34,244 bases of DNA from Nanobdellota archaeon (GTDB taxonomy: Archaea; Nanobdellota; Nanobdellia; Pacearchaeales; GW2011-AR1), in the NCBI GenBank assembly GCA_030704765.1, contig JAUYDD010000067.1:1-34244 (forward strand). Direction: 5' to 3'. How positions within the stretch are numbered: the stretch's first letter is position 1; each line of letters starts with the position of its first letter. The position numbers were made by a program, and so were the translations under genes. The notes beneath the pieces are model-generated. The model made no database searches. It was not told where the DNA came from and worked only from the letters and a program-made list of their open reading frames with translations. Below are positions 1-7,883 of the stretch, piece after piece.

Positions 1-141
1 AAATTTCTGAGCGCACCCAAAAAACTTCTGAAAGTTTTTTAGTGTGCTCCAAAATGCCTTCTCTTTCTATCCATTAAAATAGATAGGTATGAGAAGAGCA
101 TTTTGGACATCTTAAAAGATGAAGTTTATTTTCCGACATAA
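1..141 (-). repeat. Nested-hairpin intergenic element, copy 1 (cut by window start)
   Basis: A run of stems fills the space after the stop codon of the minus-strand glycosyltransferase gene. Stems seen: GCGCAC (11-16) with GTGTGC (42-47), enclosing AAAAAACTT (19-27), loop CTGA, AAGTTTTTT (32-40); CCAAAATGC (49-57) with GCATTTTGG (98-106), enclosing CTTCTC/GAGAAG (58-63/91-96) and CTATC/GATAG (67-71/82-86); and CATCTT/AAGATG (109-122). It ends in TTCCGACATAA, directly against the stop codon, as copy 2 does. The outer arm matching TTTATTTTCC would lie before base 1, so this copy is probably partial. No ORF is present. The function is unknown. Confidence 0.8.
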
Positions 142-867
142 TCAATTTTCTTCTAATATTTTTTTCAATTTAAAAGTAAAATTTATTGTTCGTTTTATTA
201 GTTTGAATCTTGACTTAAATCCGAAATTCCAAGCACTATGGCCATGCAATCTCTTCCCAAAATATACTGGAAACCTAATTACAATGTAACCATTGGATTT
301 AGCAAGATAATAGGCATATAAGTCGAATGAAAAATCTTCAGGAGGGTTTTTTATTAATCTTAAAAAATCTTTATGGAAGATATTTGGTTGAGCATTTATA
401 TCATATAAAAATTTCTTTAAAACCAAGGTTTCAAAAATGGACATTCCAAAAGTGAAGAATCTGTCAGAAAAAGATCTTCCATATCTTTTTCCTTTAATAA
501 ATGTCTTCTGAGGATTATCATTGGATTTTATCATTTCAAAAGCTTTAATTGTGTCTTTTGGATCTGTTTGTAAATCTGCATGTGTATGGCAAATATATTT
601 TCCTTTTGCAGATGAAAATCCTTTATATACTGCAGCACCATAACCTGGTATCTTTTGAAAAACTGACCTAGCAAAAGGATACTTTCGTCTTTTTAACAAT
701 TTTTTCAATACTTCTTTTGTATTATCATTTGAATTATTATCAACAAGGATCAATTCTGTTGTCTTTAATAAATTCCCATTTAAAATCTCCTTGAATTTAT
801 CTAAAAGAAAAGGCATATTTTCAGCTTCATTATAACACGGGATTATTATAGATAATTCTTTTTTCAT
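142..867 (-). CDS. Family 2 glycosyltransferase (GT-A fold)
   Basis: Likely transfers a sugar from a nucleotide sugar to a lipid or glycan acceptor at the cytoplasmic membrane face. The N-terminus has the GT2 signature IIIPCYNEAEN (residues 7-17), then LVDNNSNDNT (41-50), and a DXD-type motif in HADLQTDP (96-103; D98 and D102 as metal/donor ligands). The C-terminus carries the basic G-x-S segment usual in dolichyl-phosphate-sugar synthase relatives. At 241 residues there is no C-terminal membrane domain, so it is a soluble or peripheral form. Its ATG overlaps the stop of the upstream nucleotidyltransferase gene by four bases (ATGA), indicating translational coupling. The exact sugar cannot be told from sequence. 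Confidence 0.9.
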   Translation of the reverse strand: MKKELSIIIPCYNEAENMPFLLDKFKEILNGNLLKTTELILVDNNSNDNTKEVLKKLLKRRKYPFARSVFQKIPGYGAAVYKGFSSAKGKYICHTHADLQTDPKDTIKAFEMIKSNDNPQKTFIKGKRYGRSFSDRFFTFGMSIFETLVLKKFLYDINAQPNIFHKDFLRLIKNPPEDFSFDLYAYYLAKSNGYIVIRFPVYFGKRLHGHSAWNFGFKSRFKLIKRTINFTFKLKKILEEN

Positions 868-1688
868 TTTTCAAAATACTTTTTCCATATTGGAAGAAGT
901 CTTTTTTCTTCATTTGAAATATCAGGAGGGGGAATACCATATTTTATTATGAACTCTATTTTTTCATAATCATGCAAATCATCGGGTTTTCCCCAACTAA
1001 CATATAAATCTACATCAAATATAATTGTTTTTTTATTTAATTTTTGTAAAAATTTAGGGACTGCGTCAACATAAAACTCATTGTTAATCTTATAATTTTC
1101 CTTAAACATGAGTTCAACAGAATCTATAAAATCTTTTGCTTTTTTAAAATAAAAAGTAGCTACATTTGAATGATCATAAAAAGGATCATCAGATACAGGG
1201 ATTTTGATAGAAATATCTTTTATTGTCTCCTGATCATCCTCAAGTTTGTACCATCCCCAAGCAGTTGGATTTCTCCTCAAGATCTCTCTTTGTGTAAAGG
1301 TCCATATAATGCAGCTTACATCGTCTCTTTTTTTTAATTGTTCAAACTTCTCTTCATTATATAAAAAACCACCATCACAAGATGCAATAAACAATTCTTC
1401 TTCTGGATTTATTAAGTGTTTTGCTATCATACAGCTTCCAGCTTGCCCTATTGGTGCAGGATCTACTAAAAATATAGCCTCAGGAATTTCTTTTCTTATT
1501 AACTTATCAATACCATAATCAAAATGCTCTTCTCTCATAACAAATACCCATTTGTCAGCTTTTGGAAGATCCCTTATTACTTTTATTATCATTGGAACTC
1601 CAGAAACAGATATAAGCGGTTTTGATAGCTTATAGCCTGCTTGGCTGAACCTTGTTCCTAGACCTGCCATGGGTATTAAATTCATCAT
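864..1688 (-). CDS. Sugar-phosphate nucleotidyltransferase-like protein
   Basis: Belongs to the NTP_transferase (GlmU/RmlA/GalU-like) superfamily, which makes NDP-sugars from sugar phosphates and NTP. Visible motifs are GLGTRF (residues 9-14), followed by K20 and KP (23-24), the GQAGS nucleotide loop (81-85), and SCDGG with D105 as the likely metal ligand. At 274 residues it has only the catalytic domain, without the beta-helix acyltransferase tail of GlmU. Two ATGs lie side by side (1688 and 1685); no Shine-Dalgarno sequence is seen. It is upstream of and coupled to the GT2 gene, so it may supply that enzyme's donor. Substrate specificity is unresolved. Confidence 0.85.
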   Translation of the reverse strand: MMNLIPMAGLGTRFSQAGYKLSKPLISVSGVPMIIKVIRDLPKADKWVFVMREEHFDYGIDKLIRKEIPEAIFLVDPAPIGQAGSCMIAKHLINPEEELFIASCDGGFLYNEEKFEQLKKRDDVSCIIWTFTQREILRRNPTAWGWYKLEDDQETIKDISIKIPVSDDPFYDHSNVATFYFKKAKDFIDSVELMFKENYKINNEFYVDAVPKFLQKLNKKTIIFDVDLYVSWGKPDDLHDYEKIEFIIKYGIPPPDISNEEKRLLPIWKKYFEK

Positions 1689-1718
1689 GTTTTAAGAAAA
1701 ATAAAAGGATATTTATAC

Positions 1719-2165
1719 TTATTGCTGTTTTAAAGCAAATATTTCCCTAGTATAATCATAATCCTTTTTTAATAAAGGACAATCAGGATTTCTTTTTTGA
1801 AATTTACTTGCATGCTTAATTATAGTGTCTCTTAATTCTAAATCTGTTGATAGAACATAACCGGTTTTATGATGCATATTTGATAAAATACGAGCTGAAG
1901 CATTAGCTGTTGGAATATAACCGTATATATCAGTTCTTGGTGGAAGATTTAATGCATTTGCTATAACTTCTGTTGGATCTGTATCCCAGGTTTTCCAATC
2001 TGGTTGACAATTAAAACCTATTGTTAATTTTTCTAAATCACTAAATCCAGGAACATTTTCTTTTGGTTCAATAAAGTTCCTAAATACCTGCATTGCAAAT
2101 ATTCCTGCTCCTCCTACTGGAACCCTTTCTATATCTAAACCTTGTTGTTTCAGATATGCTTCCAA
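1719..2165 (-). CDS. Unrecognised 148-residue protein
   Basis: I do not recognise a family. The protein is soluble, with no signal peptide or membrane segment. It begins MEAYLKQQGLDIERVPVGGA and contains an FNCQPDWKTWDTDP stretch (about residues 50-63), an HH pair around 97-98, and a C-terminus rich in charged and aromatic residues. The two cysteines are not paired in a zinc motif. A TATA-like run (ATATAATATATAA on the minus strand) ends about 25 nt before the ATG, suggesting a leaderless transcript of its own. It lies between the nucleotidyltransferase gene and the nested-hairpin copy 2, which occupies its upstream side. Codon pattern looks like its neighbours. Confidence 0.65.
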   Translation of the reverse strand: MEAYLKQQGLDIERVPVGGAGIFAMQVFRNFIEPKENVPGFSDLEKLTIGFNCQPDWKTWDTDPTEVIANALNLPPRTDIYGYIPTANASARILSNMHHKTGYVLSTDLELRDTIIKHASKFQKRNPDCPLLKKDYDYTREIFALKQQ

Positions 2166-2195
2166 TAGATTATATATTATATTTCAAGAATTAAA

Positions 2196-2423
2196 ATAGG
2201 ATATCAAAAAAATTTCCTGAAATCAAAAAAATCTTTCATAAGATTTTTTGGAACATTCAAAATCTTTTAGAGATTTTGAAGTAATCGCCTACTCCATCCT
2301 GAAGGATGGAGTTTGATTGGCGATTTTTCTGATTCGGAAATTTTTAGGATGCTCGAGAATTGAAAACTGTAACATTAGCTACGACCACATGATAAATCAT
2401 GAGGTTTTCAATTCTCGACATAA
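2196..2423 (-). repeat. Nested-hairpin intergenic element, copy 2
   Basis: Fills the gap after the radical SAM gene. The right part is a hairpin with a perfect 13-bp stem, GAGAATTGAAAAC (2355-2367) with GTTTTCAATTCTC (2403-2415), holding an inner CATGAT/ATCATG hairpin; then CGACATAA directly meets the TAG stop. The left part is an outer AAATTTCC/GGAAATTT stem (about 2210-2217 and 2336-2343) around ATCGCC/GGCGAT and CTCCATCC/GGATGGAG. About 100 nt of this left part match copy 4 (34084-34184) almost exactly, but copy 2 has 60 extra bases (2223-2282) that form two more hairpins. No protein is encoded. Confidence 0.9.
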
Positions 2424-3851
2424 CTAAGATTCTGTTATGCTTTCTTTATCTTTAATAAGATAATGATGCGATTCTGCTTTTATTGTTGCTGCTTTATCTG
2501 AAAATATATATTCTATCATTCTGCAATAATGGACTACATTTTCAAAATTATGATGTTTAGAAGGATTACAAGGAAACAAATGTCTTTTAGACCAATATTC
2601 ATCTTTTAAAAGCTCTGCACCATAAGTTATCGCATATAACTCAAAATTATTATATACTTCGCTTCCAGGAGTTATAAATAAAGGAGTATAGATAATAGTT
2701 CCAATATAATCCTGATTTTTTAATAGAAAATCTAAAGTTTCCCTAAGAGTATCGGGTGTTTCTCCAATATAGAATATTATATTGAACTTTACTACTAATT
2801 CAGGATATTTTGCAATTTCCCTAATTAATTTTTCTGCTCTTGCAATATAATATTTTGGGTCTGCTGATTTATTTATCCTTTTTAATATTTCAATGCTTCC
2901 AGACTCAAAACCTACTGTCAAAACTCTCAAACCTGCATTATAAGCTTCAGGTAAAAAGATTTCCCAATTAGAGTCAACTGAGGTTTGTGTTGACCAAGTG
3001 ATATTTTTTTCTTTCAGGATCTTTATTTGCTCTGTTGCTATTTTTGGACTCATGCCAAAATTAGAAGTCAATAATGCCAAGGTTATATTTTTTCCCCAAA
3101 GATTAACTATTTGATCTAATTCTTCTGAAAATAGAGACATAGGTTTAAAAGTGACTTTACATCCATATAAATTTTCATTTAAACAGAATTTACATTTTTT
3201 AGGACAACCCCTGCTTTCTTCAATATAAGGGGTAAACTGAGATATTTCAGGATATAAAGAATAATCCAGTTTAGGTAATTCTTTCAGTCTATCTGAAAAT
3301 TCTCTAGCTATATGAAGTTCCCCATCTTCTTTCATAAATGAAATTCCCTTGATAGAAGAATAATCTTTTTTATCTTTAGTTAATAACAGCTCCATTGTAA
3401 TTTCCCCTTCTCCATGAACCAATATATCTAAATTATTTGTTTCTTTAAAAACTGTATCTCCTAAATAAGTGCAATGTTCTCCTCCCATAACAATTAAACT
3501 AGATGGAGAATTTTTTCTTGTTATTTCTAAACATTTCAAGCTTTCTATATAATCAAATGCAGTATTATTGCTTATTCCAATAATTTTTGGAGTCTTATTT
3601 TGAAGCTCTTTTTCTATTTTAGAATAATTGTGGTCAACTGAAGTGTCTATTATTTTTACTGAAAATCCCTTGGATTTCAGATAACTAGCGATAGAGAGTA
3701 TGCCTGAGCTTATAATTGAAAACTTGAAACTTTCATCTCTAAAAAAAGCTAAAGGAGGTGTTTCTGTTAAATAAGGAGGGTGGATAAACAAAACATCATA
3801 ATCATATTTATCTTTAATGGAATTTTCATCAATCAGGTTAGGGGTCATCAT
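2424..3851 (-). CDS. B12-binding-domain radical SAM protein
   Basis: A two-domain enzyme of the cobalamin-dependent radical SAM type. The N-terminal Rossmann-like domain (residues about 18-160) has the family opening DVLFIHPPY and the segment VHGEGE (145-150). The radical SAM barrel follows, with the [4Fe-4S] cysteines in ESRGCPKKCKFC as CX3CX2C (C216, C220, C223). The DxHxxG cobalamin ligand motif is not clear, so B12 binding is uncertain. Such proteins perform methylations or other radical chemistry on diverse substrates; the substrate cannot be inferred. Length (475) is normal for the family. It is transcribed alone, with a hairpin element touching its stop codon. Confidence 0.9.
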   Translation of the reverse strand: MMTPNLIDENSIKDKYDYDVLFIHPPYLTETPPLAFFRDESFKFSIISSGILSIASYLKSKGFSVKIIDTSVDHNYSKIEKELQNKTPKIIGISNNTAFDYIESLKCLEITRKNSPSSLIVMGGEHCTYLGDTVFKETNNLDILVHGEGEITMELLLTKDKKDYSSIKGISFMKEDGELHIAREFSDRLKELPKLDYSLYPEISQFTPYIEESRGCPKKCKFCLNENLYGCKVTFKPMSLFSEELDQIVNLWGKNITLALLTSNFGMSPKIATEQIKILKEKNITWSTQTSVDSNWEIFLPEAYNAGLRVLTVGFESGSIEILKRINKSADPKYYIARAEKLIREIAKYPELVVKFNIIFYIGETPDTLRETLDFLLKNQDYIGTIIYTPLFITPGSEVYNNFELYAITYGAELLKDEYWSKRHLFPCNPSKHHNFENVVHYCRMIEYIFSDKAATIKAESHHYLIKDKESITES

Positions 3852-4008
3852 AAACTAAAGAAAAAGATATAGGTTTTTAAACATTATTATAAACCCTGAC
3901 ATAAAAAGGATGATTAACTTTTGCATAAATCTAAGGATTAAATTCATTACAATAAAATATTATAGTAACTAAAATTTATACCGAAATAAATTTCAGTTCC
4001 TAAATAGT

Positions 4009-4043
4009 AAAGGAATAAATTTATCTGAAAATTTATTTCCTTT
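4009..4043 (-). terminator. Stem-loop 3' of the 2H phosphoesterase gene
   Basis: AAAGGAATAAATTT (4009-4022) pairs with AAATTTATTTCCTTT (4029-4043) with one bulged base; the loop is ATCTGA. It starts 8 nt past the stop codon of the minus-strand gene. The loop and the AAATTT arms resemble modules of the large nested-hairpin elements, so it may be a minimal relative rather than a simple terminator. The remaining intergenic bases (3852-4008) show no other structure or ORF. Confidence 0.5.
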
Positions 4044-4051
4044 CCTATAAT

Positions 4052-4684
4052 TTAAATCAAAGGGTATTTTTTTATAAGTTTTAAACTATCATCCTTGTCA
4101 TCTACTAAATAAACATTAAGGGAAATAATATTATAATTTCCTTTAGGACATAAGTCTTTTATTTTATTAAATAAAATTTCAAATTTATTATTATCGATTG
4201 TTGCAAGAGAAATATGCGGTTTAAATATATTTCCAATGTAAGGAAATCCATATTTGATGGTGTTTTTTCTTTCTATATCCCCTAAAGATTCATAAGAATC
4301 TTTATATCTTTTAATTATTATGGGATTTCTAAAAGATTGCAGATGATCTATTACTTGCTTTTGTATTCTTCTTATCATATCTACATTTTCTTCTATAATA
4401 TTACACGCCAAGGTAATTTTATTTATGTTCTTTTCTTTAAAAATAATCCAATCAGAAATTGCTATTTGTATTTTATTTGTATCTTTTTTAATTTTATATA
4501 TCAAATCTTCTAATTCCTTATCCCATTCAGATATATCTAAAAAATCTGCATGATATATTGAAAGATGAGGTTCATCATCTAAATATAATTGATTTCCTAT
4601 CAAAGATTTTATGATTATTTTTAATCCTTTTATTTTACTAGATATAATCTTATCAGGTTCTAATAATATGCCATAGGTTACCAT
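4052..4684 (-). CDS. 2H phosphoesterase (2'-5' RNA ligase/LigT-like)
   Basis: The two hallmark HxS tetrapeptides are present: H40-L-S-I and H157-I-S-L, spaced as in the 2H superfamily, where the two histidines catalyse hydrolysis or ligation at 2',3'-cyclic phosphate or 2'-5' linkages in RNA or nucleotides. At 210 residues it is slightly longer than archaeal ThpR (about 180-190), and the middle helical region is lysine-rich. It could also be a cyclic phosphodiesterase acting on small molecules. It lies 43 bp downstream of the histidine phosphatase gene on the same strand and may share its transcript. Cytoplasmic; no signal peptide. Confidence 0.8.
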   Translation of the reverse strand: MVTYGILLEPDKIISSKIKGLKIIIKSLIGNQLYLDDEPHLSIYHADFLDISEWDKELEDLIYKIKKDTNKIQIAISDWIIFKEKNINKITLACNIIEENVDMIRRIQKQVIDHLQSFRNPIIIKRYKDSYESLGDIERKNTIKYGFPYIGNIFKPHISLATIDNNKFEILFNKIKDLCPKGNYNIISLNVYLVDDKDDSLKLIKKYPLI

Positions 4685-4727
4685 TTTTATTAAATATTTA
4701 TCCTAAGGATTTGATATTCATTAATAT

Positions 4728-5366
4728 TCAATTGTTTTGAAAATTTTTTAGTATCCTCCTTTTTTGTTCTTCAGGACCTATATAATCTGCATGACATTCT
4801 TTCAAGTAAAAATAAATAGGTTCAAAATGAGGTATACTAATCTTAAACCATTCTTTCATTGAAATCCCTAAGGAATGTCCCAATGCTGTTCTTAGAACTA
4901 CGTTATGACTACATATGGCTATAGATTTATCAGGATAATTTTTTAAACCTTGGATAAAATTTAAATAACGATTGAGAACGTCCTGACTATTTTCTCCATT
5001 TGGAAATCTCGGGTCTTCGCCTCTTTTCCATGCATCAAATAATTGAGGATATTTTTCTTGCGCTTGTTTTAAATATAACCCATCAACATCACCATAATCG
5101 ATCTCTAAAAGATTAGAATCTGTTATTATTTTATTTTCTGTTAATAGTTGTAATGTCTGTATGCATCTTTTTAATGGAGAAGAAATAAATAAAGTACATC
5201 CAGCTATTCCTTTTTTAGTTTTTTCTGTGGAATCAGGAGACGAAGGCATTATGGAAGGATCCATTCTACCTAAAAATTTTACACCTAAATCTTTATTAAG
5301 AATATTTCCTCCGGTTTCAAGATGTCTTAAAAAAACTAATTTCTTCTCTAAATTTTCTGTTTTCAT
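4728..5366 (-). CDS. Histidine phosphatase (phosphoglycerate-mutase-like)
   Basis: A single-domain member of histidine phosphatase branch 1. The phospho-acceptor motif is LRHLET (R14, H15), the second arginine is in SSPLKRC (R67), the acid segment is EIDYGDVDG (88-96), and the second catalytic histidine is in SHNVVLR (H154). It is closely related to the C-terminal domain of the adjacent 837-residue protein: both have GDVDG/GELDG, FPNGEN, HNVVLR and MKEW-plus-P-FEP segments. Tandem duplication is therefore likely. It starts 3 bp after that gene's stop. A sugar phosphate is a likely substrate given the locus; this is inference. Confidence 0.88.
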   Translation of the reverse strand: MKTENLEKKLVFLRHLETGGNILNKDLGVKFLGRMDPSIMPSSPDSTEKTKKGIAGCTLFISSPLKRCIQTLQLLTENKIITDSNLLEIDYGDVDGLYLKQAQEKYPQLFDAWKRGEDPRFPNGENSQDVLNRYLNFIQGLKNYPDKSIAICSHNVVLRTALGHSLGISMKEWFKISIPHFEPIYFYLKECHADYIGPEEQKRRILKNFQNN

Positions 5367-5369
5367 TTT

Positions 5370-7883
5370 TTATAAATTTTTTAATATTTCCTTAATCTGA
5401 TTGTCAGTTAGTTCTATATAAAGCCTACTATTTTTAGTTAAAATAAATCTTATTGGTTCAAAATCAGGGATATTTAGTTTATACCATTCTTTCATTGGAA
5501 TTTTTAAATAACTTCCTATTAAACATCTTAAAACAACATTATGGGTGCAGAGGGCTATCTTGTTGTTTTTTATATTTTTTATATTTTTTAAAAAACTATA
5601 GAGTCTAAGTAAAACATCTCTTTGGTTTTCTCCATTTGGAAACTTTGGATCGTTGCCAAATTCCCATTCGTCTATAATTTTTGGATAATTTTTTATTAAA
5701 TAATCCAAATCTTTTCCATCTAATTCTCCGTAATTTATTTCGTTTAAACGATTATCGAGAGTTATATTCTTTTCCGTTAATAATGAAAGGGTGTTTTTGC
5801 ATCTTAAAGATGGGGAAGAGAAAAATATTTCATAGTCAGATAGGATATTTTTTAGATTATTTATTTCTTTTTTATCAGGATAAATTAATTCAGGGTTTGA
5901 TTTTTGCCCGATAAATTGATTTTCATAAGCTTTTGTTTTTACATGCCTTAGAAATATTATCTCTTTATTAGAATTGTAAAAATAATCTTTAAATTGAGAT
6001 TCATAATCAGATAAAAAAAATTCAATATGTTTTAATATATTTTTTATAGAATCGTAGTTTCTTCTTTTTTTAATTTTTATTAAATCGTTTATAAATTTTT
6101 TATGTAATTCTTTATTTTTTGGAAAAATTTTAAAATACGCATCCATAGCTTCATTAATATCATAATCTTTATTTTGCCTATAGTATAATTTTAATAAATT
6201 AGACATCAAGAAACGCATAATATGATAAGAAAATTCTATCCTGTCCCTTGAATCCATTAATTTATAATCTTTTTTTTCAATAACCTTGTTTTTTTGGATA
6301 ATATATTTTCTATAAGATAATTTATTTTCTTTTATTTCAGAAAGATATTCTTTAGAACTTCTTCTAGAATCAAAAAAATTAGAAGGTTGCAAATGATAGA
6401 CCTTATATAATTCAGACATAGATTTCTTAAAAAAAATCCCTGAATTTTGCCAATCATAACAAGTAAAAGGGCTTTTTATACAATGGTCAATATGGCTTTT
6501 GATATCGTATAGCATTATATGAAAGACAATATTGTCTTTGTTGAATTTTAACGGGCCTAAAGAAGGATTTAATATGACATTATAACCATATTTTGATTCT
6601 ATTTCTTTTTTTATTTTTTCAAAATTTTTAATAACAGACTCGAATTTGTCTTTAGATAATTCATCTAAAATTAATACAATATCAACATCATTTATACCTT
6701 CTATTCCTGAATATTTTGAAAAAGAACCAACAATATTTCCAGATTGTATAAAATCTAAATTTTCTGTTAAATCTCTTATTTTTTTAATAATATCTTTTCT
6801 AAGTTCATTTTCAATATTCCTGTATCTTGAGCTAGTTTTTAATTCTAAGAAAGAAGTTATGGGATCGTCTGATGATAAGATACCTGAAGATGAAACTATA
6901 TATTTTGCATTTATTTTTCCAATATTTGTTGGTTTAACACCTCCATCAAATATTATCTCAAAGTTGTATTTTTTCTTGAATCTATTCAATCTATTTACTT
7001 TTTCTATTGATTCAGTATTAAATATCTGTCCGGATTTTCCAAGTTCATCAATACCCATTACTTGAACAAAATCTATATAAGGAATGTATTTTATTATATC
7101 CTCTATTTTTGAATCTGTTTTTAAACATAATCCTACTTTCTTATTTAAAGACCGGCATAATCTTATTACATCGCTTATATTTTCATCTATCTCAATATGA
7201 AAAGTTATAGAATTTACATTTTTGTATAATTTCTTTATCCAGACTGAAGGATTTTTTGACATTATATGAAGTATTTTCTTAATTACCCAAGCCTTATTTA
7301 TCTCCTTAATTAAAGAAAGATCTATTTCAGGTGCTGAACTATTAAATGATTTATCTATTAAATCTATATGGACAAAATCAGCATAATATCTTATTCTAGA
7401 ATATATCTGATTAATGTCTTTATTTTTATTTAAATAAACAGCTATGCCTACTTTTTTAACAAAATCAAAAGTAATATTTCTATGTGCTGTATAACTTAAC
7501 ATAAAAATTATTGCAGAGGTAACAAATCTTAAAGTTGCGTAACCCAGGGGGATTTTTTCCCTTAATACAGCAATCAAGCCTAAATTAAGAATAAAAGCAA
7601 TTGTTGCTATAGCTAAAAATATAATGAAAGTCCTTCTATTTTTTGATTTTGGAACATGAAAATTAAGTCTTGCATTTAATATAAATCCTAAAGTTACTCC
7701 TATTATAAAACCTATGATAACTTTTAATATAAATGGTATATTATAAACTAATAAATATTTTGCTATAATAACCTCTGTTCCTACTGCAATAAGACCTATA
7801 ATTATATAATTTATAAGATATTGGAACCTATATCTTATAAATCTTAAATTTTTTATTATATTTTTTATATAAGAGGTTACCAT
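5370..7883 (-). CDS. Four-domain fusion: GtrA membrane domain, RPE-like barrel, nucleotidyltransferase, histidine phosphatase
   Basis: Domain order read from the sequence: (1) residues about 20-140, four hydrophobic helices of a GtrA-type domain with GFILNARLNF; (2) about 144-350, a ribulose-phosphate-3-epimerase-like TIM barrel with H172, D174, H229 and D313 (FDGGV) in the positions of the metal ligands, plus GQIF; (3) about 375-470, a Pol-beta-type nucleotidyltransferase with GS (386-387) and DVD (399-401), followed by a helical region to 635; (4) about 641-837, a histidine phosphatase with R646-H647, R694 and H781. The product would be membrane-anchored with three soluble catalytic units, plausibly making or trimming an activated sugar for surface glycan. 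The chain is uninterrupted; I know of no standard protein with this architecture. Confidence 0.85.
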   Translation of the reverse strand: MVTSYIKNIIKNLRFIRYRFQYLINYIIIGLIAVGTEVIIAKYLLVYNIPFILKVIIGFIIGVTLGFILNARLNFHVPKSKNRRTFIIFLAIATIAFILNLGLIAVLREKIPLGYATLRFVTSAIIFMLSYTAHRNITFDFVKKVGIAVYLNKNKDINQIYSRIRYYADFVHIDLIDKSFNSSAPEIDLSLIKEINKAWVIKKILHIMSKNPSVWIKKLYKNVNSITFHIEIDENISDVIRLCRSLNKKVGLCLKTDSKIEDIIKYIPYIDFVQVMGIDELGKSGQIFNTESIEKVNRLNRFKKKYNFEIIFDGGVKPTNIGKINAKYIVSSSGILSSDDPITSFLELKTSSRYRNIENELRKDIIKKIRDLTENLDFIQSGNIVGSFSKYSGIEGINDVDIVLILDELSKDKFESVIKNFEKIKKEIESKYGYNVILNPSLGPLKFNKDNIVFHIMLYDIKSHIDHCIKSPFTCYDWQNSGIFFKKSMSELYKVYHLQPSNFFDSRRSSKEYLSEIKENKLSYRKYIIQKNKVIEKKDYKLMDSRDRIEFSYHIMRFLMSNLLKLYYRQNKDYDINEAMDAYFKIFPKNKELHKKFINDLIKIKKRRNYDSIKNILKHIEFFLSDYESQFKDYFYNSNKEIIFLRHVKTKAYENQFIGQKSNPELIYPDKKEINNLKNILSDYEIFFSSPSLRCKNTLSLLTEKNITLDNRLNEINYGELDGKDLDYLIKNYPKIIDEWEFGNDPKFPNGENQRDVLLRLYSFLKNIKNIKNNKIALCTHNVVLRCLIGSYLKIPMKEWYKLNIPDFEPIRFILTKNSRLYIELTDNQIKEILKNL

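Noticed and set aside
2196..2423. Classical integron attC site
   Set aside because: The GTTRRRY/RYYYAAC core words are not found at the expected ends, so only an analogy is kept in the findings.
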